Source: a virus. From it: DNA of 27,379 nt. Below the pieces are notes generated by a model, which saw only the letters and a list, made by a program, of their open reading frames with translations, was not told the DNA's origin and ran no database searches. Positions within the stretch are counted from its first letter, which is position 1. Each line of letters begins with the position of its first letter. The stretch spans positions 1 to 27,379 of the IMG/VR virus record IMGVR_UViG_3300000353_000007; one strand, given 5' to 3'. Both the position numbers and the translations under genes were made by a program. This document shows, in pieces, positions 7,747-16,417 of this stretch.

Positions 7747-8682
7747 CTATTTTTTGAAAAAAGTCGTTTTTTTGTAAGGAATAGATGGAATATTTTTTTC
7801 ATCAATGCTTTGTTCTTTTGAACTTAAATCAGTTAATGTTTTATTTCGCACATCATCATAAAATTTTTTATCAGGTTGAGTATTTTTCTTAACTAGACTA
7901 TCTATTAAGTATGGTAATGAACCAACAATTGCTGTATCTGGAACATCATGTTTTTCCTTATCTTTCACATTTATTAATTGAAAATCACCTTTATCATTAA
8001 TAGTAACTAAATAACTACCCTGTGATTTTTTTGAAACACGACTAGCAATATCTCGTAATTTTATTACATCATTAGCAGTTATTTGCTTACTATTTTTATT
8101 TCCTCTTCTTATACTATCCCAATATTCTTTATCTCTATCAGCTTTTGGAACGACATCGATTTTTTGTTCTTTATCATATTTATAATCAAAATCGGGTTGT
8201 TTTTTTGTTGAAACATAAGCAATTATGTTTGTCATATCATCATCACCACCTTCATGATACCCAGCAGGTATCATTGGCAATCCATTTGAATCATTAAATT
8301 TTTTACCAATAGGATAGATTTTTGATATTTTATCTACTCTAAACATTCTCCAACCCGGTTTACTGCCTTCTTGGTCAGTCCAATAATCATGATATAAACT
8401 ATCATCCCTTGTTGCCTTATTTTGAAAATGCCAACTATTTTTTGGATTGTCTTGCCAAGCTCTTAACATTAAATTTCCATCGGCATTTTTACCAAGCACA
8501 TATGGTCTTACCGTTCTATAACCACTAGCATTTTTTCCTTCTTCATTATCTGCATTATAATAAAGATAAATCCATTCATGATTATTGATTGCATCCACAA
8601 TAGTACTTGCTCCAACTCCTTCAGTAATGAGTTGACGAAAGTTTTTTATGTTTTCAATTAATATTTTTAGCTCGTTTTCCAT
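7747..8682 (-). CDS. WYL-domain protein
   Basis: This is a 311-residue protein. Residues ~27-127 resemble the WYL domain: a helix (IVDAINNHEW), strand IYLYYNAD, then GYRTVRPYVLG (54-64), a strand LMLRAW (71-76), and GWRMFRVDKISKIYPIG (110-126) as the closing Arg-bearing strand. WYL domains bind nucleotide or nucleic-acid ligands and are common in regulators of phage and defence genes. No helix-turn-helix is seen before it, unlike typical WYL transcription factors. The C-terminal 180 residues are unassigned and Lys/Asp-rich. Its ATG overlaps the TAA of the upstream 93-residue gene by one base (TAATG), so the two are coupled. Confidence 0.68.
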   Translation of the reverse strand: MENELKILIENIKNFRQLITEGVGASTIVDAINNHEWIYLYYNADNEEGKNASGYRTVRPYVLGKNADGNLMLRAWQDNPKNSWHFQNKATRDDSLYHDYWTDQEGSKPGWRMFRVDKISKIYPIGKKFNDSNGLPMIPAGYHEGGDDDMTNIIAYVSTKKQPDFDYKYDKEQKIDVVPKADRDKEYWDSIRRGNKNSKQITANDVIKLRDIASRVSKKSQGSYLVTINDKGDFQLINVKDKEKHDVPDTAIVGSLPYLIDSLVKKNTQPDKKFYDDVRNKTLTDLSSKEQSIDEKNIPSIPYKKTTFFKK

Positions 8683-8963
8683 TATACGTTATCACTGCCT
8701 TCGCTATATTCATTACCACAAGTATACATGCAACTATTTTTAGCAAGCATTTCTTCTCTGGTTTCAATATCCGTTAATGTTCCAATTGTACCGCCTTCAT
8801 CTTCAGGGTCTCTTCCTTTTTCATCACCATCAGAAATTGAATTTGGGTGACCTGTATTATATCCTTTACCTTCAATATATAAATCACCGTTTTTAGCAAG
8901 CATAGTTTTTCTAATTTCTTCACTATTTGTTAATAATCTACTAGTATTTTCACCGTCTGCCAT
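8682..8963 (-). CDS. Small acidic protein with a duplicated MLAKN motif
   Basis: This 93-residue acidic protein contains two related segments of about 23 residues: EEIRKTMLAKNGDLYIEGKGY (15-35) and DIETREEMLAKNSCMYTCGNEY (65-86). They share an R-x2-MLAKN-x3-Y-x5-Y pattern and are separated by a Gly/Asp-rich linker (NSISDGDEKGRDPEDEGG). I do not recognise a function. The duplication suggests a small binding or virion protein with twofold symmetry. It heads the unit that includes the WYL gene and has a promoter-like element at 8994-9002. Confidence 0.75.
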   Translation of the reverse strand: MADGENTSRLLTNSEEIRKTMLAKNGDLYIEGKGYNTGHPNSISDGDEKGRDPEDEGGTIGTLTDIETREEMLAKNSCMYTCGNEYSEGSDNV

Positions 8964-8993
8964 TTTTTTTTGTTTTAATTTTCTGTTATTTAT

Positions 8994-9002
8994 TATAAAT
9001 AC
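8994..9002 (-). promoter_or_regulatory. Promoter-like element GTATTTATA
   Basis: In the coding sense this reads GTATTTATA, ending 30 nt before the ATG at 8963. It is followed by AACAGAAAATT and a run of nine A residues directly before the start codon, with no GGAGG-like ribosome site. Confidence 0.55.
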
Positions 9003-9005
9003 AAA

Positions 9006-9770
9006 TTATTCGTATTTTTTAAATACTAATGTAATATATTCTATTAAATGTGGTACAGTATCAAGATAATCCATTTCATTTATATCATACCATCCATAAT
9101 TACTATTTTCATCATCTAATTTTATATCTGTTGGTTCACCACTATATCTACATGCAAATACATGTTCAATACTATCTGAATGTCTTTGAATAGTAAAAGA
9201 TTTAATAAATTTTTTTATTTCCAATCCCGTTTCTTCTAGTATTTCTCTTTCACATGCCTTTTTTGGATTCTCACCTTTCTCAATTCCACCACCAACAAGA
9301 CTCCATTTATTTGGCATCCAAGGAGATTTATCTCCACGTTTTAATAACAATATTTTATTATCATTATTCATGATGACAGCAACAGCATTTTTATCTTTTT
9401 CTTTTTTTTTATTCTCGTTAAGACTTAGATTGGCTTGATGAGGCATCATATCTTGATTAGAAAAATTATTAGGTATGTCTTGTCTGACTTCTTTCCCTGT
9501 TTTAACTGCATTTCTATCTTGATTTAATGTTTTTTCAATAAATGCTTTCATATCTTGTCCTCCTGCAAGTTCAAACTGAGTATTATCCATATTATTAAAA
9601 TCATGCAATATTCTTTTCATTGCTTGATAGGTTAAATAACCATTTTTAACCATGAATTTAGCTCGTTTAACACCTTCTCCAGTTGGATTCGATACCAAGG
9701 CTGCCTGAATACGTTTTAATACATTAGAAGGTATTTTATATGTCTTATTATAGAGTTCTTGATTAGCCAT
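9006..9770 (-). CDS. Nudix hydrolase fused to a phage-specific N-terminal domain
   Basis: This 254-residue protein has an exact Nudix box (G-x5-E-x7-R-E-U-x-E-E-x-G-U) at residues 161-183, read as GGIEKGENPKKACEREILEE followed by TGL. It lies within a typical alpha/beta fold from AVAVIM (129) to the end. Nudix enzymes cleave nucleoside diphosphates linked to another group. The first ~120 residues (IPSNVLKRIQAAL, NPTGEGVKRAKFMVKNGYLTY, QFELAGGQDMKAFIEKTL) are a separate helical domain, joined by a Lys/Asn linker, and I cannot assign it. The ATG overlaps the upstream stop by 8 nt. AGGAAAG before the start is one of the few Shine-Dalgarno-like sites here. Confidence 0.9.
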   Translation of the reverse strand: MANQELYNKTYKIPSNVLKRIQAALVSNPTGEGVKRAKFMVKNGYLTYQAMKRILHDFNNMDNTQFELAGGQDMKAFIEKTLNQDRNAVKTGKEVRQDIPNNFSNQDMMPHQANLSLNENKKKEKDKNAVAVIMNNDNKILLLKRGDKSPWMPNKWSLVGGGIEKGENPKKACEREILEETGLEIKKFIKSFTIQRHSDSIEHVFACRYSGEPTDIKLDDENSNYGWYDINEMDYLDTVPHLIEYITLVFKKYE

Positions 9771-10404
9771 CTTTCCTTTCCAATAAATTTATTAATGAGT
9801 CAATATCTTTTTTTTCCAATCGATTAATTAAACCAGCAATTTTCTTTAATTTCTTATCTCTAATTTCTTTATCATCCTCTTTTTTTGGTAATTTATCTTC
9901 TTTTTTATCAACTAGTTTTTCTTCGATATTTTTTGCTTCCGCAATATTTTCTTTAAATTGCTCATCAAGATTTTTTAATGATTCATCAACATGTTTACTA
10001 AAGACATCAATTGCTTTATGTGCCCATTCATCTGAATTTTTCTTACATTCACCAATATGTTCACCAGCACTTAATTTTCTATAATCAGATTTTAATTTAT
10101 TTGGATTTTTATAATAATGACCTAAGATATCTACAAATCTATCATGCATTAAATCAGTTAAATCATTTAATAAATCTTTTTGACCTTCAGTTTTTTCTTC
10201 GCCTTCCATAAAAGGCATTAAAGTAAAACCAAAACGACCTAACATATCATATCTATAGGGTTGAGTACCTACTTTTGCATTATAATCACTACTATGTTTT
10301 GCCTGAGTATCGGCATTCATGTCATTACTAGGAATATCATCATTACCAATTAAATTTTCATTACCATCAATAATTTCTTCAATTTCTTTCTTTTTATATT
10401 TCAT
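9763..10404 (-). CDS. Unknown phage protein, helical with Lys/Glu coiled-coil tail
   Basis: This 213-residue protein has a polar N-terminus, a middle part with helices (DLLNDLTDLMHDRFVDILGHYY, about 77-98) and a highly charged C-terminus from ~140 rich in Lys, Glu and Asp that should form coiled coil. Gly-Arg-Phe-Gly-Phe with TLMPFMEG (56-68) is the most distinctive segment. I do not recognise the family. It heads a two-gene unit with the Nudix fusion and has its own promoter-like element at 10420-10428, so a structural or assembly role alongside that fusion is possible. Confidence 0.75.
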   Translation of the reverse strand: MKYKKKEIEEIIDGNENLIGNDDIPSNDMNADTQAKHSSDYNAKVGTQPYRYDMLGRFGFTLMPFMEGEEKTEGQKDLLNDLTDLMHDRFVDILGHYYKNPNKLKSDYRKLSAGEHIGECKKNSDEWAHKAIDVFSKHVDESLKNLDEQFKENIAEAKNIEEKLVDKKEDKLPKKEDDKEIRDKKLKKIAGLINRLEKKDIDSLINLLERKDG

Positions 10405-10419
10405 AATAGAATATTTTCA

Positions 10420-10428
10420 TATAAATAC
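10420..10428 (-). promoter_or_regulatory. Promoter-like element GTATTTATA
   Basis: In the coding sense this reads GTATTTATA, ending 15 nt before the ATG at 10404. It sits in the short gap after the DNA polymerase stop and would separate this unit from the replication block. Confidence 0.6.
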
Positions 10429-10437
10429 TTATTAATA

Positions 10438-13400
10438 TTAATATGAACCATCTTCAGCATCTAAATATTCATTAGCATTTTCAATAATATCATTTTCTGC
10501 TTTAGTAATATATGCTTCAAAAGCACCTTCTGCCTCTGGAACGTCTTCAAAAAGTTTTTCTATAGTATATGTTAAATCAAGACCAAATGCTTGTTTAAAT
10601 TCCTTAAAATATTCTTGTCTTTTTTTCGCTTGTGCTTCTAAAAATATTTCTCTATCTGATTTAGTCGCTAATTCACTAGATTGTAATTCCTTTATTTTTC
10701 TCTCTTTTTCTTCATTAATTTTATCAAGTTCTATTTCAACATCGGTTTTTGGTATTTTAACATCACTTCGAATAATTTGTAAATACACACCGTTATATGC
10801 ACCAACATTATATTCACTACCATTTTTAATTAAAACCAAATCACCTTTTTGATAATCGTCATTAATTGATTTAATCCTACGTTCATCACCTTTTTTTTCT
10901 AATTCAGAATTTAAGAAATTTAAAGCATTTTCATATATCTCATAATAAATCCTATTATCTTCATATGTTTTAAAACCATCCCATACCAATCTTGGGTCAT
11001 ATCCTGTTTTATTCCAGAAAGTAACTTCTTTCTCACTTAAATGCATTGATTCATCGAAATCATCTAAGTCAAAAGATTTAAGTTCTAATTCATTTTTTAA
11101 TGGATTAAATTCATATTTACGTAAATCACCTGCATTCTCACCTTTTTTTATTATTTCAACAGGAATTTTTTCAGCTACTTCTGGTTCAAATGCCGAAAGC
11201 AATGCACCTATTTTTTTATCACTATAACATACCCTTTTATTAAATGCATCAAGATATCTTTCATAATTATATTCCCCTGTCATATCAGGATTATCTTCAA
11301 GGTCTTTAACACTAATTAATTTACAACGTAATTCGATTTCACCAGTGTCTTTATTTTTTTTCACATCACCATGAGATTTGCGTTGACCTGTATTAACATG
11401 ATAAACAGTACTATCTACTTCTGGTTCAGGAGGCATGTAATTGATAACTGCTTTCATCTTATCATCAATATTCTTTGGTTCTTTTTCAGGGTCGGTAAAA
11501 CCAAGACTTTCTTTATGTTTTTCAAATAATTCTTCAGCAATTCTCTCTCTTTCTTGAATTAGTAATTCCATATGTGCTTGACTTGCTTTAGGTTTACCAT
11601 TCTTGTCTGTTCCTCTGTTCTTATATGCTTTAAGAGTTTGTTTTACCTTACTTTTACTAGCAATTTTCTTTAATGGTATTTGCATGTATCGAATATCTTC
11701 ACAATAACTATAATAATAATCAACAAATTCCTTTCCTTTGCCATGAAGAATTAAATCCAATCCCTTATCAATGAATTCTTCAATATATTCAGGCATTACT
11801 TTTGATTTTAATGTATTACCAGTTAATTTAACTTTTTCTTTAATCTCACCACTTTTCTTATCTTTTTTTTCTGAAAGCGTGGCATAATTAATACGAGCAA
11901 GATTAAAACAAGAAAGACTTTCACCATCATTATCAACGCTCATATAGGGTTTAGCCATTTCAGTATCATTAAAATACTCAATTAATGCATTAATACCTGT
12001 TTTTCCACCATAAACCCACATTTCATCAATTAATCCCTCATTTGTTCCCTCAGTTATTCCCTTATCATTAACAACAATATTAGTGTAATCAGGTATTTTA
12101 AAGTTAACACCATCAGTTACTGCAAGTAATGGAACACATCCTAATTTTCCAAACCAATGAATTGCATGTCTTAATTCTAACCTAGCAACACTTGTAATCC
12201 ATGCAGCACAAATATTATCTGACCAGTTAAAACTAATATGTGAACCTAATGCACCATATAATGAGTTGTTCAAAATCTTAATAGGTAATTGCTTTACCTT
12301 AAACATTGATATGTCTTCATCAGTTAATGTATTACTAATATATTTTACATGTGCTTCATGGTCAACTTGTTTCAATAATTCAAGTTCTTCATTATCTAAT
12401 TTAGCCCCAGCACCCATTTTCTTATAAATATTACGGGTAGTTGTCATATATAACAACATTTTCTGCATAACACCAGTAATATCAAACATTGGAAACACAC
12501 CATGTGTTAACTGAATCATAGGATATAGTGAAGCATAATCAATTTTTATAATTTTTTCAGTATATCCTTTTTTATATGTTCTTGCTAATCCACCACCAAA
12601 TTGTTCAAATTTATCTGGTATTGGAATCGCTAAATCATTCTCATAACTCCATGTAGTAAGTAATAAATTCCATATACTTGCAGTACCCATAGTACAAATT
12701 CTTTGATAAACAGTTGGCACTATTTTGGCAAGCATGAATGATGATTGATTATATAATTCATCAACTTGTTCGGTTTCCCAAAGGTCATCAAGAAGATATT
12801 GATGAACTAATTTTTTACCTCCAATAAATATAGTTAAATTCTTTTCAAGACAATTTTCCTTATACCAATCAATAAAAGTTTTTTCCTTATTAACTAACTC
12901 ATCTTCTTTAAGAAATTTCTTTTTAAATCCTTTATATTGTTCAGTACTAATTCTATCTTTATTGGCTTGAAGTTTATATAATTTTCTACCTAATTCTTGG
13001 AATTCAGGTGGTAATTCAATATATTCATTTTTCTCATTAATTAAGAAAACATTATCTTCTTCATAAAATCTACCAATATCATTGTCTTCACCTTTAATAT
13101 ATGTTCTGTTTTCTCTAGCAAATTTTTCATATTTTGCGATATATTTTAGATTAGTTCTTTTTATATCAGTATTAACTGCAGCAGTTCTTTTTGCAGCATG
13201 AAGTGTGTCAATAAAAGAATATCCCCACATTTGAGTAGCGGTATATTTATCACTAGTATTACCATATTTCACACTACTATTACCTTTTCTTTTTAATGAA
13301 ATTCCTTTTTTCAATCCATTAGGTAAGGCACTAATATCCATTTTTAATAATTTTGCTCTACCTAATATAAAATCAATATCAAAATTTTCAGCATTATGTC

Positions 13401-14145
13401 CTACAATAACAGCAGGTCTAATATGGTCAATTAAATTAAAAAAGTCCTGAATTAATTTAATTTCAGATTCATCATCATCACGTTTGTCTACTTCTAAAAT
13501 AGTTTCAAAACCTCTATTATCTCTAACACCAATAGCAAACATTCTTGCAATTTGATAACGCAAACCCGTGGTTTCAATATCATATGTTAGTCTATGAACT
13601 TCTTTATATTGCTCATAACCCTTATATAATCTAGATTGTGTTGAAATAAAAAATTGTTCGGTTGTTTTTACAGAATGAAATAAATCACGATTTCTATAAA
13701 CAAATTTTCCTTTATTATCTCTAACTAAATTACCTAATTCATCAGTTAATTTTTCAAAAATATCGATACCGCCATCACGAATATAATTAATAATATCATT
13801 ATATGACCTATGACTAGTTATTTTATAACAATATCCATCAACAAGTCTTTGTTGATTACCTGTTTTTAATTTTGTGATTTTAATACCGTACTTAATTCTT
13901 TTACTTTCAATATATGATTCTTCAGTATTTGGATATAATTCTCTTCCAAGTCTAGATAAATCTTTCATATACATAAAAGGCTCATACCTGATTTTCTCAA
14001 TTCTAGATTCTTGGTTCGGTTCATGAATAATACATTCAGCGTAATTCGTTCTGGGGTCGGTTTCAACATTAACTAAATATTTAATATCGGTATTATAACC
14101 TTCAAGAAATCCTTTGATTTCACCTAAAACTTCATGTTTATTCAT
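10438..14145 (-). CDS. Family B DNA polymerase with 3'-5' exonuclease
   Basis: This 1235-residue replicative polymerase is larger than T4 gp43 (~900 residues). Exonuclease motifs are complete: Exo I DIET (189-192), Exo II NAENFDIDF (251-259), and Exo III Y309-x3-D313 in YSFID. Polymerase motif A is D536-YASLYP, motif B is K623-ILNNSLYG, and the TTTRNIYKK segment (568-576) supplies the fingers/palm basic residues. Motif C reads LLAVTDGVNF (673-682): the usual D-T-D is V-T-D, keeping only the second Asp (D678). Extra sequence includes an insertion near 370-440 and a C-terminal ~400 residues of thumb and unassigned parts. It is the last gene of the helicase operon, 1 nt after the preceding stop. 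Confidence 0.95.
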   Translation of the reverse strand: MNKHEVLGEIKGFLEGYNTDIKYLVNVETDPRTNYAECIIHEPNQESRIEKIRYEPFMYMKDLSRLGRELYPNTEESYIESKRIKYGIKITKLKTGNQQRLVDGYCYKITSHRSYNDIINYIRDGGIDIFEKLTDELGNLVRDNKGKFVYRNRDLFHSVKTTEQFFISTQSRLYKGYEQYKEVHRLTYDIETTGLRYQIARMFAIGVRDNRGFETILEVDKRDDDESEIKLIQDFFNLIDHIRPAVIVGHNAENFDIDFILGRAKLLKMDISALPNGLKKGISLKRKGNSSVKYGNTSDKYTATQMWGYSFIDTLHAAKRTAAVNTDIKRTNLKYIAKYEKFARENRTYIKGEDNDIGRFYEEDNVFLINEKNEYIELPPEFQELGRKLYKLQANKDRISTEQYKGFKKKFLKEDELVNKEKTFIDWYKENCLEKNLTIFIGGKKLVHQYLLDDLWETEQVDELYNQSSFMLAKIVPTVYQRICTMGTASIWNLLLTTWSYENDLAIPIPDKFEQFGGGLARTYKKGYTEKIIKIDYASLYPMIQLTHGVFPMFDITGVMQKMLLYMTTTRNIYKKMGAGAKLDNEELELLKQVDHEAHVKYISNTLTDEDISMFKVKQLPIKILNNSLYGALGSHISFNWSDNICAAWITSVARLELRHAIHWFGKLGCVPLLAVTDGVNFKIPDYTNIVVNDKGITEGTNEGLIDEMWVYGGKTGINALIEYFNDTEMAKPYMSVDNDGESLSCFNLARINYATLSEKKDKKSGEIKEKVKLTGNTLKSKVMPEYIEEFIDKGLDLILHGKGKEFVDYYYSYCEDIRYMQIPLKKIASKSKVKQTLKAYKNRGTDKNGKPKASQAHMELLIQERERIAEELFEKHKESLGFTDPEKEPKNIDDKMKAVINYMPPEPEVDSTVYHVNTGQRKSHGDVKKNKDTGEIELRCKLISVKDLEDNPDMTGEYNYERYLDAFNKRVCYSDKKIGALLSAFEPEVAEKIPVEIIKKGENAGDLRKYEFNPLKNELELKSFDLDDFDESMHLSEKEVTFWNKTGYDPRLVWDGFKTYEDNRIYYEIYENALNFLNSELEKKGDERRIKSINDDYQKGDLVLIKNGSEYNVGAYNGVYLQIIRSDVKIPKTDVEIELDKINEEKERKIKELQSSELATKSDREIFLEAQAKKRQEYFKEFKQAFGLDLTYTIEKLFEDVPEAEGAFEAYITKAENDIIENANEYLDAEDGSY

Positions 14146-14146
14146 A

Positions 14147-14512
14147 TTATTTTTTTATTGGTTTATAAGTCAATTTATTTGTATTGTAATTAAATTTATA
14201 TTTTATTTTATCAACAATGATTTCATTAGTATAATTTAAATCATTTGGATTTTCAGGAAAAATTCCTGATAACCAAAGAGCAGAAATAAAATTATTTCCA
14301 ATTACTTTAAATTTATCTTTTCTTTTTGTTATTTTAAAATCTAATAATTCGATTTCATTTTCAGAATAAGGTGCAATATATCCTAAAATTGAACTAAATG
14401 CAACAAAAATTTCTGCTTCTAATTCTTTATCTGTTACATCAGCACCATACATTAATGATGTTAATAAAAAATCCTGAAATGGATTAACTTCCCATTCGTA
14501 CTCATTTGCCAT
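14147..14512 (-). CDS. Unknown small protein between helicase and polymerase
   Basis: This protein of about 121 residues starts at MANEYEWEV, and its ATG overlaps the helicase stop by 11 nt. AAGGA lies 6 nt upstream of this ATG and supports the choice over an in-frame ATG 21 nt earlier. It is mixed alpha/beta with aromatic residues (DFLLTSLMYG, FISALWLSGIF) and a Lys-rich C-terminus; no known motif is visible. Its placement between two replication genes suggests a role in replication, but this is by context only. Confidence 0.7.
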   Translation of the reverse strand: MANEYEWEVNPFQDFLLTSLMYGADVTDKELEAEIFVAFSSILGYIAPYSENEIELLDFKITKRKDKFKVIGNNFISALWLSGIFPENPNDLNYTNEIIVDKIKYKFNYNTNKLTYKPIKK

Positions 14513-16298
14513 GTTTTTCCTTAATTTTTTCAATCACTTCACTTAATACCGATTCATCAACATTTGATTCATAATCTTCATTATCAATAACTTTAACAAT
14601 TTCTTTTCGTTTTCCCTCAATTGCCGAAAATATATAATCATCAATTGTATCAGGAAATATTAAAACATATATGTTGACAGCAGCTTTCTGACCTATTCTA
14701 TGTAATCTATCACTAACTTGGTCATATTCACCAACAGAATAAGGTAGTGTCATAATAAATAATTTACTTGCAGCAGTTAATGTAAGACCATAATTACAAG
14801 TTTGAATACTACCTAAAAAACCTTTTAACGCACTATTTACATCTTGAAATAATTTCACAATATCAGCACGTTCTTCAACACTTTGGTCTCCAGTATGTAA
14901 TGTTACACATTCACCTAATTTCTTTTTCAGTTCATATAAACTGTCTTTAAAATAATCAACAACAACGACTTTTTCACCTGTTTGAAATACGTTTTCTATT
15001 AATTCAATAACGTGTTGTACTTTAATTAATGCCAGATATTGTCTTAATCTTATCATTATTGTCAATGGATTTCCTTTAGGATTTTCTTCAAATTCATTAG
15101 CAATACCTGCTTCTATTTCATCATAAATTTTCTGTTTTTTTTCAGTCATTTCCAGTATAATACGTTGATATGTTTTATCTGGAAGGTCAGTTAAGACTTC
15201 AAATTTACGTTTTCTATGTGTAAAAGGTGCTATTTTATGATATAATTCTTCAAATTTTTGCGCCATAGTATCAACCTGATAACCCCATCCGTCTTCGGTA
15301 TTATAAGTCATACCACAATAATATTCTTGAAAATATTTTTTTGTCGGAAAATCTACTTCTGAAATCTGGTTCAAAATAGTATATAATTCATATGCTCTAT
15401 TTGGTGCTGGTGTTCCTGATAAGAAAATCTTACTTATCTTACCATTTCTAAATATTGATTTTTTAAATGTTCGTTTAAAATTCTTATATGTGTTTGCTTT
15501 AGTATTTTTTAATCGATGAGATTCATCACAAATCACGGCATCAATTACATCAATACCTAATTTTTTCCATTTAGTTGTAAACCTACCACTTTTAATACTT
15601 GGGTTAAAAAATTCATAATTGACTATAATATACTTAGCTTCTTCTAATCCACAATCATTTTTATTCCAATTAATTATATGTGCAGTGCTATTCGTAAATT
15701 TCTTTACTTCATAATAGAAATTAAATTTTAATGAGTTCGGAGTGACAACAAAAACTCTTTCAAAACCATTCATTTCAACGTAAAGTATTGAAGATAAGCT
15801 CTTTCCAAGCCCCATTTCGTGAGAAATTAATGTGCTACGTGTAGCATTCATAAACATTGCAGCAACAATTTGATGAGGATATAGTTTAATGCCTTCTTTT
15901 AATAGTGCATGTAGTTTATCACTATATTCGATATACGTGGTTTCGAGTTCTTGTTTATACTTAACCCATTGTTCTTTTTTTATCTTGAGGTCGGCAATAA
16001 ATTTTCGCTTTTCTATTTCTTTTATCTTAAGTTTTTTTACTTGTTCAATAAATATTTTGCGACTTTCTTCATTACCAAAATCAAAATGTATTTTAGTCGA
16101 ACCCTTATATCTTTTAATTAAAGCAAATAATGAATCTATCTTGACTTCCCAACACATCATACCAGCATTCCATTTTCGTGTGTCTTCAGGTAGATTTTTT
16201 AATCTCTGAATTAATTGGTCATTAATAGGGAATCTAAGATAATACCATTGTCTTTGTCTAATTCGTTCACAATGTACAACAAACAATAATTTATTCAT
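14502..16298 (-). CDS. SNF2-family (SMARCAL1-like) DNA helicase / annealing ATPase
   Basis: This 598-residue superfamily 2 ATPase has the SNF2 motifs in order: LYPHQ Q-motif region (139-143), Walker A MGLGKS (162-167), VTPNSL (185-190), DESH (258-261), SGTP (294-297), a TGDQS/GLTL region (469-507), and motif VI Q527-VSDRLHRIGQ (527-537). Residues ~15-70 (WYYLRFPINDQLIQRLKNLP then MMCWEV) resemble the HARP-like module of SMARCAL1-type fork-remodelling enzymes. It should translocate on DNA to remodel forks or anneal strands, serving the polymerase encoded two genes downstream. It heads the replication operon. The upstream gap up to 16417 is shared with a divergent endonuclease gene. Confidence 0.93.
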   Translation of the reverse strand: MNKLLFVVHCERIRQRQWYYLRFPINDQLIQRLKNLPEDTRKWNAGMMCWEVKIDSLFALIKRYKGSTKIHFDFGNEESRKIFIEQVKKLKIKEIEKRKFIADLKIKKEQWVKYKQELETTYIEYSDKLHALLKEGIKLYPHQIVAAMFMNATRSTLISHEMGLGKSLSSILYVEMNGFERVFVVTPNSLKFNFYYEVKKFTNSTAHIINWNKNDCGLEEAKYIIVNYEFFNPSIKSGRFTTKWKKLGIDVIDAVICDESHRLKNTKANTYKNFKRTFKKSIFRNGKISKIFLSGTPAPNRAYELYTILNQISEVDFPTKKYFQEYYCGMTYNTEDGWGYQVDTMAQKFEELYHKIAPFTHRKRKFEVLTDLPDKTYQRIILEMTEKKQKIYDEIEAGIANEFEENPKGNPLTIMIRLRQYLALIKVQHVIELIENVFQTGEKVVVVDYFKDSLYELKKKLGECVTLHTGDQSVEERADIVKLFQDVNSALKGFLGSIQTCNYGLTLTAASKLFIMTLPYSVGEYDQVSDRLHRIGQKAAVNIYVLIFPDTIDDYIFSAIEGKRKEIVKVIDNEDYESNVDESVLSEVIEKIKEKHGK

Positions 16299-16397
16299 AC
16301 TAATATTTATATGTATTTCACAAATATATAAAAAATATAAAACATTAATACTATAATAAATATTTTTTATTCACAATGTACAATAAATAATTTTCAC

Positions 16398-16406
16398 GTA
16401 TTTATG
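16398..16406 (+). promoter_or_regulatory. Promoter-like element GTATTTATG on the plus strand
   Basis: GTATTTATG ends 11 nt before the ATG of the plus-strand endonuclease. It is the only plus-strand copy placed before a gene, and its spacer AATAAAATATT nearly equals that at 6938-6956. This shows that the element follows gene orientation. Confidence 0.65.
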
Positions 16407-16417
16407 AATAAAATATT

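Noticed and set aside
1812-8275. Shared YHEGG peptide in the nucleotidyltransferase and WYL-like proteins
   Set aside because: Five residues in otherwise unrelated contexts; likely chance without wider similarity.
15889-16209. Plus-strand frame of 106 codons
   Set aside because: It is antisense to the helicase N-terminal region; no ribosome site or family pattern.
16299-16417. Possible replication origin in the AT-rich divergent gap before the helicase
   Set aside because: No iterated repeats or unwinding element stand out from the generally AT-rich background; a promoter region explains it.
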